DNA of 64,000 nt, taken from NCBI RefSeq assembly GCF_000826065.2, contig NZ_LN623541.1, forward strand, positions 518,484 to 582,483, given 5' to 3'. Both the position numbers and the translations under genes were made by a program. Below are positions 1-8,099 of this stretch, in pieces (position 1 is the first letter of the stretch; each line of letters begins with the position of its first letter). This DNA comes from Tessaracoccus massiliensis (GTDB taxonomy: Bacteria > Actinomycetota > Actinomycetes > Propionibacteriales > Propionibacteriaceae). The notes beneath the pieces were generated by a model that made no database searches, was not told where the DNA came from, and was given only the letters and a program-made list of their open reading frames with translations.

Positions 1-354
1 GACTGCCAGGGTCATCTCCCCCAGCGACGGCGGGCTCACCCACCGCAGTTCGTCGTGCTCGTCGGGCGCGAGGTTGGACACCTCGCCCTCCCAGTCGGTC
101 ACGACGAAGGCGTGGGTCTCCGCGTTCGGCACATCCACCGCGGTCTCCAGCCGGGTCATCGCCGTGACCCGCACGCCCAGTTCCTCGAGCAGTTCGCGGC
201 GCACCGTCTCCTCCGGCGACTCGCCGTCCTCGATGTGCCCCCCGGGCAGGTCCCACACGTCCGGATAGACCCGACGCTCCGGGTGGCGGTGGCACAGCAG
301 CGCGCGACCGTCGCGCACCAGCACCCCGAAGGCGACCCTGTGGAGGTCACCCAT
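1..354 (-). CDS. NUDIX hydrolase, 3' end beyond the window
   Basis: Reading the minus strand from ATG at 354 gives MGDLHRVAFGVLVRDGRALL and then a NUDIX box, GHIEDGESPEETVRREL followed by LEELGV, which matches the family pattern GX5EX7REUXEEXGU. This helix binds the metal that hydrolyses a nucleoside diphosphate linked to another group; the actual substrate cannot be told. At least 118 residues are visible and the C-terminus lies left of base 1. Its ATG overlaps the pyrE stop by one base (TGATG), so it is probably translated with pyrE from the same message. Annotation as a NUDIX protein is firm, its substrate is unknown. Confidence 0.85.
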   Translation of the reverse strand, partial: MGDLHRVAFGVLVRDGRALLCHRHPERRVYPDVWDLPGGHIEDGESPEETVRRELLEELGVRVTAMTRLETAVDVPNAETHAFVVTDWEGEVSNLAPDEHDELRWVSPPSLGEMTLAV

Positions 355-911
355 CACAACCCCAGGTCGGCCAGGCCCAGCGCGTAACGGTAGTCGAGGC
401 CGGCCTCGGCCACCTTCTCGGCGGCGCCGGTGCTGCGGTCGACGATCACCGCGACGGCCACCACCTCCGCGCCGGCCGCACGCACGGCGTCGACGGCGGT
501 CAGGGCCGATCCGCCCGTCGTCGAGGTGTCCTCCACGACGAGCACCTTGCGGCCGGCGACCTCCGTGCCCTCGATGCGGCGCTGCAGCCCGTGGGCCTTG
601 GATTCCTTGCGCACCACGAACGCGTCGAGTCGCCCGCCGGCGGCGGCGCGGGCGTGGAGCATGGCGGTGGCGACGGGGTCGGCACCCAGCGTCAGCCCGC
701 CCACGGCGTCGAATTCGAGGTCTGCGACAAGCTCGTTCATCACGCGGCCGACGAAGGGCGAGGCCGCGCCGTCGAGCGTGACGCGGCGCATGTCGACGTA
801 GTAATCGGCCTCCTTGCCGGAGGCGAGCGTCACCTTGCCGTGCACGACGGCGAGGTTCTTGACATGTTCGATGAGGGCGGCGCGGTCAGTGGTTCCAGTC
901 ACGCCCCCCAT
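354..911 (-). CDS. pyrE: Orotate phosphoribosyltransferase
   Basis: This 185-residue protein transfers phosphoribose from PRPP to orotate, giving OMP in de novo pyrimidine synthesis in the cytosol. The PRPP-binding loop is visible as KVLVVEDTSTTGGSAL at about residues 122-137, and the substrate region includes ASGKEADYYVDMRR at 30-43. The length fits the short actinobacterial PyrE type. The start is ATG at 911; the frame stays open further upstream but that part has no resemblance to the family. The stop overlaps the start of the NUDIX gene, which suggests coupled expression. Confidence 0.9.
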   Translation of the reverse strand: MGGVTGTTDRAALIEHVKNLAVVHGKVTLASGKEADYYVDMRRVTLDGAASPFVGRVMNELVADLEFDAVGGLTLGADPVATAMLHARAAAGGRLDAFVVRKESKAHGLQRRIEGTEVAGRKVLVVEDTSTTGGSALTAVDAVRAAGAEVVAVAVIVDRSTGAAEKVAEAGLDYRYALGLADLGL

Positions 912-1036
912 TGTGTCGCACGTGAGCGTCCCAGAGGCGTCCCGCCCCTTGAGCCAGCCGCCCGCGGCCTGTCGCTTGTGCTGAGCCAGTTCGCGAGGAA
1001 CGAGCGGCTGGTCGAAGTGAAGGGCCCCACACGTTG

Positions 1037-1510
1037 CTAGGAGGTCAGGTACGGCTCGCTCTGATCCGGCACGTCGTGGCCGCGCCACTTGTCGAGGCGC
1101 TTGCGCAGCATCATCGCCGCCACCGGGACCACCAGAGTGATGAACCCGACGGCGAGGTAGGCGCCGATGAACGCCGAGGAACCCACCTCCATGCCGCCGT
1201 GGAATCGACGACCGTGCCCGGCGCCCACGGCCATGCTGCCGATACCCAGCAGCAGCGGGGCGGCCACGAGGAACGTCCACATGGCGCCCAGGCGCACGCG
1301 GGCGATGAGTGTCTTGGCCCAGAGGTCGCGGCGGCCGAACACGATCAGCGCGGGCACCGTCAGCAGGCACATCAGCACCGCGCCCCACGGCCACACGGCC
1401 ATGCCGGAGGTAGCCCCGATCAGCGCCCACGCGTCGATGCCGAGGGCACCCAGCGCGACGGCGACCCCGGCCAGCGACCACCCCCAGCTGTTCCCGTCGT
1501 TGCTCGCCAC
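1037..1510 (-). CDS. Small integral membrane protein of unknown function
   Basis: A GTG start at 1510 is preceded by a strong AGGAGG six bases upstream, so the longer open frame upstream of it is not needed. The 157-residue product has four hydrophobic segments (roughly residues 8-30, 36-52, 69-92 and 105-133) separated by short charged loops such as GRRDLWAKTLIARVRLG. This predicts a four-helix membrane protein. I do not recognise the family. It starts two bases after the stop of the LysR-domain gene on the same strand, so the two are likely co-transcribed. Confidence 0.7.
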   Translation of the reverse strand: MASNDGNSWGWSLAGVAVALGALGIDAWALIGATSGMAVWPWGAVLMCLLTVPALIVFGRRDLWAKTLIARVRLGAMWTFLVAAPLLLGIGSMAVGAGHGRRFHGGMEVGSSAFIGAYLAVGFITLVVPVAAMMLRKRLDKWRGHDVPDQSEPYLTS

Positions 1511-1512
1511 GG

Positions 1513-2175
1513 CTACCTCCTGCGGGGTCCCTTGGTGCTCGCCTTCGCGCGCCCACCTCGCCTCGCGGCGGGCTTCGACCCTGCCTTGGCCTGCCGCCCC
1601 TTCTTGGCAGCGGGCTCGTCGCCCTTGGCCTGCGCGGTGCGCGTGCTGTTGACGGTGCGTCCGCGCACCACGCCGATGAACTCCTCGATGAGCGGATGCT
1701 CGTTGTCTACCCGCCACGCCAGCCCCACCGTCGTGGGTTCGGCGTCCACCAACGGTAGGTAGATCATGTCCTTGCGGCTCCCGGAGCGCGCGATGGACAT
1801 GGGCACGCGCAGCACCGCGGCGGAGTAGGTGGCCAGGTCGATGCTCTCGAGCGAAGCGTCGTAGATGACACGGGTGCCGTCGTCGGCCAGGTCTTCGGCC
1901 GTGATCTCGTCGAGCGCGGCGAGGATGTGGTCCTTCGAGAGCCACAGCACCGGCTGCTCGTCGTAGAGGGGGATGACGTGGAGCCCGTCCTTGTCGATGG
2001 GTAGCCGGGCGAAGCACATGTCCACCTCGCCGTCGACGACCGCCCTGCGCTGGGCCTCCTCCGTCACCTCAACGACGTCGAGCGGCTCGTGGAATCGTTC
2101 GCCCCAGATGCGCCGCCACTTGGTGAGCGTCACTCCGGGGACGAAGCCGATGCGCAGGCCCGCGGAAGATGTCAC
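1513..2175 (-). CDS. LysR substrate-binding-domain protein lacking the HTH
   Basis: The 220-residue product begins directly in an effector-binding fold (LRIGFVPGVTLTKWRRIWG, then RRAVVDGEVDMCFARLPID), the layout of the periplasmic-binding-like half of LysR regulators. There is no N-terminal winged-helix domain. The last 40 residues are a Lys/Arg/Ala tail (KKGRQAKAGSKPAARRGGR) that looks like a histone-H1-like nucleic acid binding extension. A stand-alone sensor domain that contacts DNA through this tail, or that partners another regulator, is an inference. I recall this family often lying near DUF5997 genes, which is the case here about 1.7 kb away. Confidence 0.75.
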   Translation of the reverse strand: MTSSAGLRIGFVPGVTLTKWRRIWGERFHEPLDVVEVTEEAQRRAVVDGEVDMCFARLPIDKDGLHVIPLYDEQPVLWLSKDHILAALDEITAEDLADDGTRVIYDASLESIDLATYSAAVLRVPMSIARSGSRKDMIYLPLVDAEPTTVGLAWRVDNEHPLIEEFIGVVRGRTVNSTRTAQAKGDEPAAKKGRQAKAGSKPAARRGGRAKASTKGPRRR

Positions 2176-2287
2176 CCCTTGACGCTACTGCACCATGGGT
2201 TGAGCCCGCGAGCCCTCCGACGTGACCAGGGCAGGCCGCGAAGGGGCGAGCGGACAGATCGAAGGCCCCAGCAGCCCGGGCGACACT

Positions 2288-3031
2288 TCACCTGTTTCGG
2301 AGCCGCTGCCCCAGCAGGGGCGCGGAGCTGAGCTCGGAGTTCAGCGAGGTGGTGCCCCGGCTGTGCCGGATCCGCCAGGTGGTCTTACGCCCCTCGCGCA
2401 CCTCGATGTCGTGCACTTCTCCCCAGGGGATCCAGGTGCGGCGCAGCCCACGGACGGCGAGCACGCCGTCGTCGTCCACGCGCACCAACCGTGCGGGTCG
2501 CGGGAAGAAGACGTAGAGCCCCACCACCACCGGAATCCACAGCAGAATGAGGAAGATCTTGCTCCAGCCGCCGTCGCGGAAGGAGACGAACAGCACGATC
2601 GCGCCGATCCCCCACGGGATGAAGGCGAACAGCGAAGTCGAGGCGGGCGACGCGTGCCAGGTGGAGTTCGGGGTGTCCGGCACGTCTCGCACCCGCGGCA
2701 CGGTCAGCAGGCTGGCGATGAACCAGACGCCGATGGCGGCGAGGTAGACGGGGGCGGCGATCAGGGAGGCTTGATGGGCGTCGTGGGCAAGTTCGAGGGC
2801 TCTTTCGTATCCGAAGGTGCCGCCGGGCCGTTGGCGGCACAGGTCGCCGGGGCTCATGGGGCGCCCCCCGCAGGTGGCCGCGGGTTGGTAGGTGGCGGCG
2901 AGGTGGGGAGCGTAGTAGCGCCAGGCGATGTACGCGATCACGGGCGCGACGAGCGGGCCAGAGTAGCCGCCCGTGCGGAACCGTTCGAGGGCGGCCGGGC
3001 GGCTTGAATTGGCCAGCGGGTTGTTGGTCAT
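2288..3031 (-). CDS. Membrane protein with C-terminal PH-like domain
   Basis: The 247-residue product has hydrophobic segments near residues 27-40, 90-112 and two more in the middle (LFAFIPWGIGAIVLFVSF and IFLILLWIPVVVGLYVFF). A soluble C-terminal region follows that reads like a bacterial PH-type beta sandwich (VRVDDDGVLAVRGLRRTWIP, WGEVHDIEV). The role is unknown. The ATG overlaps the stop of the upstream gene (TGATG at 3029-3033), so the two genes form a coupled pair. The family assignment rests on topology and motif feel only. Confidence 0.6.
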   Translation of the reverse strand: MTNNPLANSSRPAALERFRTGGYSGPLVAPVIAYIAWRYYAPHLAATYQPAATCGGRPMSPGDLCRQRPGGTFGYERALELAHDAHQASLIAAPVYLAAIGVWFIASLLTVPRVRDVPDTPNSTWHASPASTSLFAFIPWGIGAIVLFVSFRDGGWSKIFLILLWIPVVVGLYVFFPRPARLVRVDDDGVLAVRGLRRTWIPWGEVHDIEVREGRKTTWRIRHSRGTTSLNSELSSAPLLGQRLRNR

Positions 3032-3825
3032 CAGACCTTTCCGAGCTGCGGTGCCTGCAGCGCGATGAGGGCCGCGAGGGAGGCGAAGTTCTCGGTGTCG
3101 CGCACGGCGCCGGCCACCCTGTCCTTGAGGCCGTCACCCCAGGCGAGCTCCCATCCACCGGCCTCTATGACCCAACTCGTCAGCGACTGGTACGGGACCT
3201 CGGCCCCGGAGCGGGTCAGGACCCCGGTGGGGGTGAGTACCAGCGGGCCGAAGTCGACCTGCCCGCCGTTCCTCAGCTCCTCCGCCAGTTCGGGGAGGCG
3301 TACCTGTGCCTGCTGCTGGGCGACCGCGGGGCCCACCGCGAGGCGGAACGGCGTGGGCCCGCTGAGCTTCCAGCGCTGCCCGTCGGCGAGGCGGAGCTCC
3401 TGCTGCACCTCGGTGGGTGCGGGCATCGACCCCTTGTACCAGGTGATCCGCTCGTCGCGGAGGGAGGAGCCTGTGAACGGCGCGACGAGCACCGGCTTGC
3501 CGCCACGGCCCTCGACGAGGCCACGTTCGAACACCGCCACCTGCTTGCTGCCCTGCGCCATCCGCACCAGGGCCTTGATGAGTGTGTACCCGGCCACCAG
3601 GGTGAGGATTCCACCGACGATCAGCGCGATGGCGTTGGGCGCCTGGACCGGGGCCTGCAGGCCGAAGATCGCGAGGCCCACAACGACGAGGGCGGTGATG
3701 CCGACAATGATCAGTCGCGTCGTCTGTTGGCGCGCGGACTGCCCCTCGTGGGCGGAGACGACTGGGCCCAACTGCTGTGCGTCTGCGGCGTCGACGAGCT
3801 GCTGATACTGGCTGGTTTGTTCCAT
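3031..3825 (-). CDS. Two-helix membrane protein, unknown function
   Basis: The 264-residue product has a polar N-terminus, two adjacent transmembrane segments (LIIVGITALVVVGLAIFGL and IALIVGGILTLVAGYTLI), and a long cytosolic part rich in beta-strand-like patches (VAVFERGLVEGRGGKPVLVA, ITWYKGSMPAPTEVQQ). It reads like a membrane-anchored PH/DUF-type sensor or scaffold but I cannot name the family. It is the first gene of a two-gene operon with the PH-like membrane protein downstream. Confidence 0.6.
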   Translation of the reverse strand: MEQTSQYQQLVDAADAQQLGPVVSAHEGQSARQQTTRLIIVGITALVVVGLAIFGLQAPVQAPNAIALIVGGILTLVAGYTLIKALVRMAQGSKQVAVFERGLVEGRGGKPVLVAPFTGSSLRDERITWYKGSMPAPTEVQQELRLADGQRWKLSGPTPFRLAVGPAVAQQQAQVRLPELAEELRNGGQVDFGPLVLTPTGVLTRSGAEVPYQSLTSWVIEAGGWELAWGDGLKDRVAGAVRDTENFASLAALIALQAPQLGKV

Positions 3826-3906
3826 GACTCAGTATGAGTCGCGACGGGTTCACCCCTCGCCGTTCAACGCCCGACGAGCACCCCACGCGACGGCTAGGCT
3901 GCTCGC

Positions 3907-4260
3907 ATGAGCCAAACGATGAAACCCGCCACCGCGGCCGCGAAGCTGGGCATCTACCTGCCCGCCGCGCCGGAGGAGTTCCAGAACAGCCCCATCACCC
4001 GCGACGAGCTGGACGATCTCCGCGACAACCCGCCGGCCTGGCTCGTCGACCTTCGGCGCAACGGTCCGTTCCCCCGCGATGTGGTGGCGCAGAAGTTGGG
4101 CGTCTCCAAGTCGGGTCTCGCCCGTGGCGGCCTCACCGAGGCCCTCACGCACGATCAGATCGGCGAACTCCTCGCGAACCCGCCGGCGTGGCTCGAGCGC
4201 GAGCGCGAGACCCACCAGAAGGTGCTGAAGGAAGAGGCCCGCCTCCGCCAGGGTAAGTAG
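3907..4260 (+). CDS. DUF5997 family protein
   Basis: A 117-residue soluble protein beginning MSQTMKPATAAAKLGIYLPA and containing the pattern NPPAWLVDLRRNGPFPRDVV, AQKLGVSKSGLARGGLTEAL. It then repeats NPPAWLERERETH near the C-terminus. This is how I remember DUF5997, a small actinobacterial family of unknown function. The segment VVAQKLGVSKSGLARGG resembles a helix-turn-helix, so nucleic acid binding is possible but unproven. The gene starts ten bases before the NERD-helicase gene and may share its message. Confidence 0.75.
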   Translation: MSQTMKPATAAAKLGIYLPAAPEEFQNSPITRDELDDLRDNPPAWLVDLRRNGPFPRDVVAQKLGVSKSGLARGGLTEALTHDQIGELLANPPAWLERERETHQKVLKEEARLRQGK

Positions 4261-4269
4261 GGGCGAACC

Positions 4270-5925
4270 GTGCCGCACTTGATCCCTGAGGACCCGCGCT
4301 TCACCACCGAATCCGAGCGCGCCGTCTGGGAGCAGTTGCGCGACACGCTTGGGCCCGACGACACCCTCATCGCCAACTACCGCCTCACCACCACGGACAG
4401 GGACCACGAGGCCGACCTGGTTGTCGTGATGCCGGAGGTCGCCGTCGTGGTGGTCGAGGTCAAGGGCGCGGGCACCGCGCTGTCCGACGGCCAGTGGAGC
4501 ATGCTGCGTGACGGCACCCGCGAGGAGATGGACCCCGTCGCCCAGGCCCGCGACACCAAGTACGCGCTGCGCCACTTCGTCGAGACGGATCGGCGGTGGG
4601 CGCACTCGTCGCGGGCAGATGTGCGGTTCGCGCATGCCGTGGTCACCCCGTTCACGTCGCTGGGGGACGTGACCCTCCCGGACGCCCCGCGGTGGATGCT
4701 GCACGACCGCGAGGATCTCCCCCACCTCGCCGAGCGGCTACGTGATTTTCCCACCGGATTCGAGACGCACCGCCGCGCCCCGTCTGTGGAGGACTGCGAC
4801 GTGATGGTAGAGATCCTCACCGCCCGCGGCACCGACGCGGCGCCCAGCGTGGTGGATGCGGCGGATGAGCGTGAGGCCCGCGCGGACAGGCTCACGCAGG
4901 AACAGGATCTCATCCTCAAGGTGACCCGGCTGCTCAACCGCATCGAGATCCGCGGAGGCGCCGGCAGCGGCAAGACCGTCCTGGCGTTGACGCAGGCGCG
5001 GCAGTTGACGGCCGGGCGCGGCGGCCGCCAGAAGCAGCGGGTGGCGCTGCTGTGTTACTCCATCGGGCTGGCGAGCTACTTCCGGCGGGAGACGGAGACG
5101 TGGCGCTACAAGGAGCGCCCGGCGTTCGTCGGCACGTTTGAGGATCTCGCCAACCTGTGGGGCATCGAATCCGGCACGCGCGACGACCACGCGTTCTGGG
5201 AGACCGAGCTCCCCGTCCTCATGGCGGAGAAGGCCCAGGAGTTGCCGCCGGGCAAGCGGTTCGACTCCTTCGTGGTGGATGAGGCGCAGGATTTCGCCGA
5301 ATCCTGGTGGCGCCCCCTGCTCGCGGCGCTGAAGGACGAGGAGAACGGCGGCCTGTTCCTCTACTCCGACGAGGGGCAGCGTCTGTTCGAACGCTACGGC
5401 CGCCCGCCGGTGCCGCTGGTTCCCCTGGTGCTGGATCACAACCTGCGCAACACCCGGCAGATCGCCGAGGTGTTCAAGCCGCTCGCGCCGCGGATGAGGC
5501 TCCAGGGCGGCGACGGCCCCGAGGTGCTGCACGTTGAGGCCTCCCCCGAGGACGCGCTGGATGTGGCCGACGACATGGTGGAGACCCTGTTCGACGAGGG
5601 CTGGCACCCGGGCCATATCGCCCTCCTGACGACGGGCCGCCGGCATCCGGAGCAGAAGGCACTGCAGGAGGAACTGGGCCAGGCGGGCTATTGGCAGACG
5701 TTCTGGGACGAGGAGGTGAACTTCTACGGCCACGTCCTGGGCTTCAAGGGCTTGGAGCGCCGCGCGGTGGTGCTGTGCGTCAACGAGGACGGCACGCACG
5801 AGCGGTTCAAGGAGCGCATGTACGTGGGCCTGTCCCGCGCCACTGACCGCCTGATCGTGGTGGGCAGCCTCGACGCGATCGCCCAGGCCGGCCCCGACGT
5901 CGTCCGCTCCTTGACCGCCGGTTGA
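4270..5925 (+). CDS. NERD-domain UvrD/Rep-like helicase
   Basis: The 551-residue product starts at GTG 4270, ten bases after the DUF5997 stop. Residues about 20-125 form a NERD nuclease-related domain (ADLVVVMPEVAVVVVEVKG: the Asp and the ExK are the catalytic pattern). A superfamily 1 type ATPase follows: Walker A GGAGSGKTVLAL near 228-239, Walker B FVVDEAQDF near 334-342, and a late motif RMYVGLSRATDRLIVVG near 515-531 that matches SF1 motif VI. NERD-helicases are associated with DNA processing and sometimes defence. Whether this one is a defence gene or a housekeeping repair enzyme cannot be decided here. Confidence 0.85.
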   Translation: MPHLIPEDPRFTTESERAVWEQLRDTLGPDDTLIANYRLTTTDRDHEADLVVVMPEVAVVVVEVKGAGTALSDGQWSMLRDGTREEMDPVAQARDTKYALRHFVETDRRWAHSSRADVRFAHAVVTPFTSLGDVTLPDAPRWMLHDREDLPHLAERLRDFPTGFETHRRAPSVEDCDVMVEILTARGTDAAPSVVDAADEREARADRLTQEQDLILKVTRLLNRIEIRGGAGSGKTVLALTQARQLTAGRGGRQKQRVALLCYSIGLASYFRRETETWRYKERPAFVGTFEDLANLWGIESGTRDDHAFWETELPVLMAEKAQELPPGKRFDSFVVDEAQDFAESWWRPLLAALKDEENGGLFLYSDEGQRLFERYGRPPVPLVPLVLDHNLRNTRQIAEVFKPLAPRMRLQGGDGPEVLHVEASPEDALDVADDMVETLFDEGWHPGHIALLTTGRRHPEQKALQEELGQAGYWQTFWDEEVNFYGHVLGFKGLERRAVVLCVNEDGTHERFKERMYVGLSRATDRLIVVGSLDAIAQAGPDVVRSLTAG

Positions 5926-6102
5926 GCCCCGTCGCTGGTTGAGCCGCCAGCCTCCGAGGAACGAGGAGCGCGGGCGTGTCGAAACCCCCGCTGGCCCCTG
6001 AGCGTCGCCGGCGAGGAACGAGCCAGCGCCGACGAAGGACCCCGCAGCGTTCCCAACACCCCAACCCCCGCCACTGACCCCACTGCATGCCAAGCTCTTC
6101 CC
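5926..6102. repeat. Intergenic segment with dispersed repeat motif
   Basis: The 177 bp gap between the NERD-helicase and the SUKH gene contains two related stretches built around GAGGAACGAG, with ggttgag-type and gtcgaa-type flanks that can pair as imperfect hairpins. Similar words occur at about 960-1020 and, more degenerate, at 2195-2260 and 4.4 kb into region 3 (44125-44235). I see no gene in it. It may act as a terminator for the helicase gene or be a REP/BOX-like element. Confidence 0.5.
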
Positions 6103-6657
6103 ATGACGGATATCAGCACGCAGTGGTACCGCATCGAGGCCCACTTCGAGAAGGCCGGTCTGACCGACACCCTCCACGACGGCGCCTCACCCGACGACAT
6201 CGCCCAACTTGAGCGTGACCTCAACCTCACCCTCCCCACTGACCTCCGCGACTCCCTCCTCAGGCACAACGGATCCGACGAAGGCGCATGGCCCTATGGC
6301 GGCCTACTCGACGTCAAGGGCATCAAGAGTGAGACCGACATCTGGCGCGGCCTCCTCGACGACGGCACGTTCGGCGACCGTGCCGACCACGACGCCTCCA
6401 TCCGCCCCGGCATGACGCAGACGGGCTGGTGGCACCACGGATGGGTGCCGCTCGACGCCGACGGCGGCGGCAACGGGCATGTCGTCGACACCGCCCCGGG
6501 CGAGAACGGCTCGCTGGGCCAGGTGCTGTTCATGGATCACGAGGTGGGCCCCACCGGCCCCCAGTTCGGCTCCACGGTGGAGTACCTGCAGGAGATCGCC
6601 GACCGCCTCGATTCGGGCAAGCTCCGCTGGGAGAACGAGATATGGGAGGAGTACTGA
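6103..6657 (+). CDS. SMI1/KNR4 (SUKH) family protein
   Basis: The 184-residue product shows the SUKH signature order: an N-terminal helix, then GASPDDIAQLERDLNLTLPTD with DSLLRHNGSDEG, then WHHGWVPLDADGGGNGHVVD and the closing VEYLQEIADRLDSG. SUKH proteins often act as immunity proteins against secreted toxins, or as general binding modules. No toxin gene is seen next to it, so an immunity role is only a possibility. It has its own start ATG at 6103 and is convergent with the MscS gene. Confidence 0.85.
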   Translation: MTDISTQWYRIEAHFEKAGLTDTLHDGASPDDIAQLERDLNLTLPTDLRDSLLRHNGSDEGAWPYGGLLDVKGIKSETDIWRGLLDDGTFGDRADHDASIRPGMTQTGWWHHGWVPLDADGGGNGHVVDTAPGENGSLGQVLFMDHEVGPTGPQFGSTVEYLQEIADRLDSGKLRWENEIWEEY

Positions 6658-6685
6658 CCGCCGGCCCGGCCTAGTCGGGCGGCCG

Positions 6686-7498
6686 TTAGCTTTGCGCAAC
6701 CCCCGCGTCGACGAGCCGCACGGTGACCACCTCGTCGCCGCTCTTGACCTTCTCCTCGCGGAAGGCTTCCAGCACGCTTTGGATGACTGCATCCTGGGCG
6801 TGGCGAGTTTCGAGTTGCCGGGCGCCTGACCAGAATCGCAGCTCCATCCGGACTGTGGCGGTGCCGATTTCGCGTAGCAGGGCTTCGGGTTCAGGCTGGT
6901 CGAGCACTGCGGGGATGTCGCGCATCGCTTTGAGGGCGACCTCACGGGCCTTGGTGAGGTTGACGGCGTCGTCGAGGTCCACCATCACAGCGGAGCGCAC
7001 GCGTTCGTAGCCTGTCTGCACGGTAACTATCTCGGAGTGGATGGCGGAGTTGGGAATGAGCACCAGCCGCCCGTCGAAGGTGCGCATTGCGGCGTGGGAG
7101 AGGCCCATTTCGCTGACGGTGCCGGAGTGGCCCATGACCTGGATCTGGTCGCCGACCCGGAACCGATCGCGCGCGAGGATGACGATGCCGGCGAACATAT
7201 TGCCCAGCACGGTCTGGAAGGCGATGCCTGCGGCCAGGGAGATGATGGTGATGCCGCCCAAGACGTCGACGGGTTTGACGCTGGGGAACACGACGGTGAG
7301 CGCGGCCGCGGTGGTCAGCACGATGATGACGCCCTGTGTGAGCTGGGAGAAGACGCGGGTGGAGCTGGCGCTGCGTTGGCGGAAGGCCAAGAACTTCGCC
7401 AGCAGGATCCGCACGAGGTTGCCGACGATGATTCCGCCGGCGACGACGGCGAGGCCGGTGAGCACCGCTTGCCAGGTGATGGGAGGAAGATCGATCAT
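6686..7498 (-). CDS. MscS-type mechanosensitive channel
   Basis: The 270-residue protein has three predicted membrane helices in the first 105 residues. The third is a Gly/Ala-rich pore helix (IISLAAGIAFQTVLGNMFAG). The MscS beta domain follows (RFRVGDQIQVMGHSGTVSEM, LVLIPNSAIHSEIV), then a C-terminal alpha/beta domain. It is shorter than many actinobacterial MscS proteins but complete in its core. It would release solutes on osmotic downshock. It is monocistronic, divergent from the four-CxxC gene. Confidence 0.88.
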   Translation of the reverse strand: MIDLPPITWQAVLTGLAVVAGGIIVGNLVRILLAKFLAFRQRSASSTRVFSQLTQGVIIVLTTAAALTVVFPSVKPVDVLGGITIISLAAGIAFQTVLGNMFAGIVILARDRFRVGDQIQVMGHSGTVSEMGLSHAAMRTFDGRLVLIPNSAIHSEIVTVQTGYERVRSAVMVDLDDAVNLTKAREVALKAMRDIPAVLDQPEPEALLREIGTATVRMELRFWSGARQLETRHAQDAVIQSVLEAFREEKVKSGDEVVTVRLVDAGVAQS

Positions 7499-7587
7499 GG
7501 GGTTCCTTCCTGCCCTGGCTGTGCAGGACGTCGTGGGTTCCAGTCTGCCTTGTCTCGCCTAGACTTCGCCGGAAGGAAGGAGCTCTG

Positions 7588-8088
7588 ATGGTCAAGCGAG
7601 TGAAGAAGCATCCCGACGGCGGCGCAGCCCCGTCGGATGCTGCGGCAGGCACGGGGACCAGCCTGGACGAGATCGTCGCCACCCTCCGCAGTTCCCGGTG
7701 TGACTACTGCCTCTCCCCCATCGAAGTGACGCGCCCCAACGACGCCTGGGCTGAGAGCACGGATGAGATCGCCTTCATGCTCAACAGGGCCGGGAAGAAG
7801 TACGACGACATCGTCTTCGCCTGGTACTGCACCGAGTGCGACAACTTCAGCATCGTGGGCACCGACTTCGAGGAGCAGTGGCTCGACAGCGCCGACGACC
7901 CGATGCAGTGCGAGGCCTGCTCTGCCGTCACGTTGCACACCATCGACCCGGCCCAGGGTGCCCTCAAGGACCGGTCCACCTATCTGGCCTTGAAGAAGGA
8001 GTACGGCGCGGACGCCCTTCTCAATGGCGGGGCGACCTACTGTCAGCAGTGCGAAACGGTCGAGTTCTTCCCGCACGAGGACGCCTGA
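7588..8088 (+). CDS. Four-CxxC zinc-ribbon-like protein, paralogue A
   Basis: The 166-residue product carries four CxxC knuckles: CDYC, CTEC, CEAC and CQQC, spaced through the whole protein. It also has a shared core of the form AWYCTECDNFSIVGTDFEEQW. Two zinc ribbons are the simplest reading. A second protein at 40516-41022 has the same four knuckles in the same order and nearly the same length, so this is a two-member family in one window. Function is unknown; nothing in the neighbourhood (MscS, Rieske oxidoreductase) explains it. Confidence 0.75.
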   Translation: MVKRVKKHPDGGAAPSDAAAGTGTSLDEIVATLRSSRCDYCLSPIEVTRPNDAWAESTDEIAFMLNRAGKKYDDIVFAWYCTECDNFSIVGTDFEEQWLDSADDPMQCEACSAVTLHTIDPAQGALKDRSTYLALKKEYGADALLNGGATYCQQCETVEFFPHEDA

Positions 8089-8099
8089 ACCCTGGGCTC

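Noticed and set aside
3850..4725. Long minus-strand frame opposite the DUF5997 and NERD-helicase genes
   Set aside because: GC-rich shadow frame with no domain; the plus-strand genes carry clear motifs.
4738..6177. 479-residue minus-strand frame under the NERD-helicase
   Set aside because: Low-complexity Arg/Gly/Val content and fully antisense to a recognised gene.
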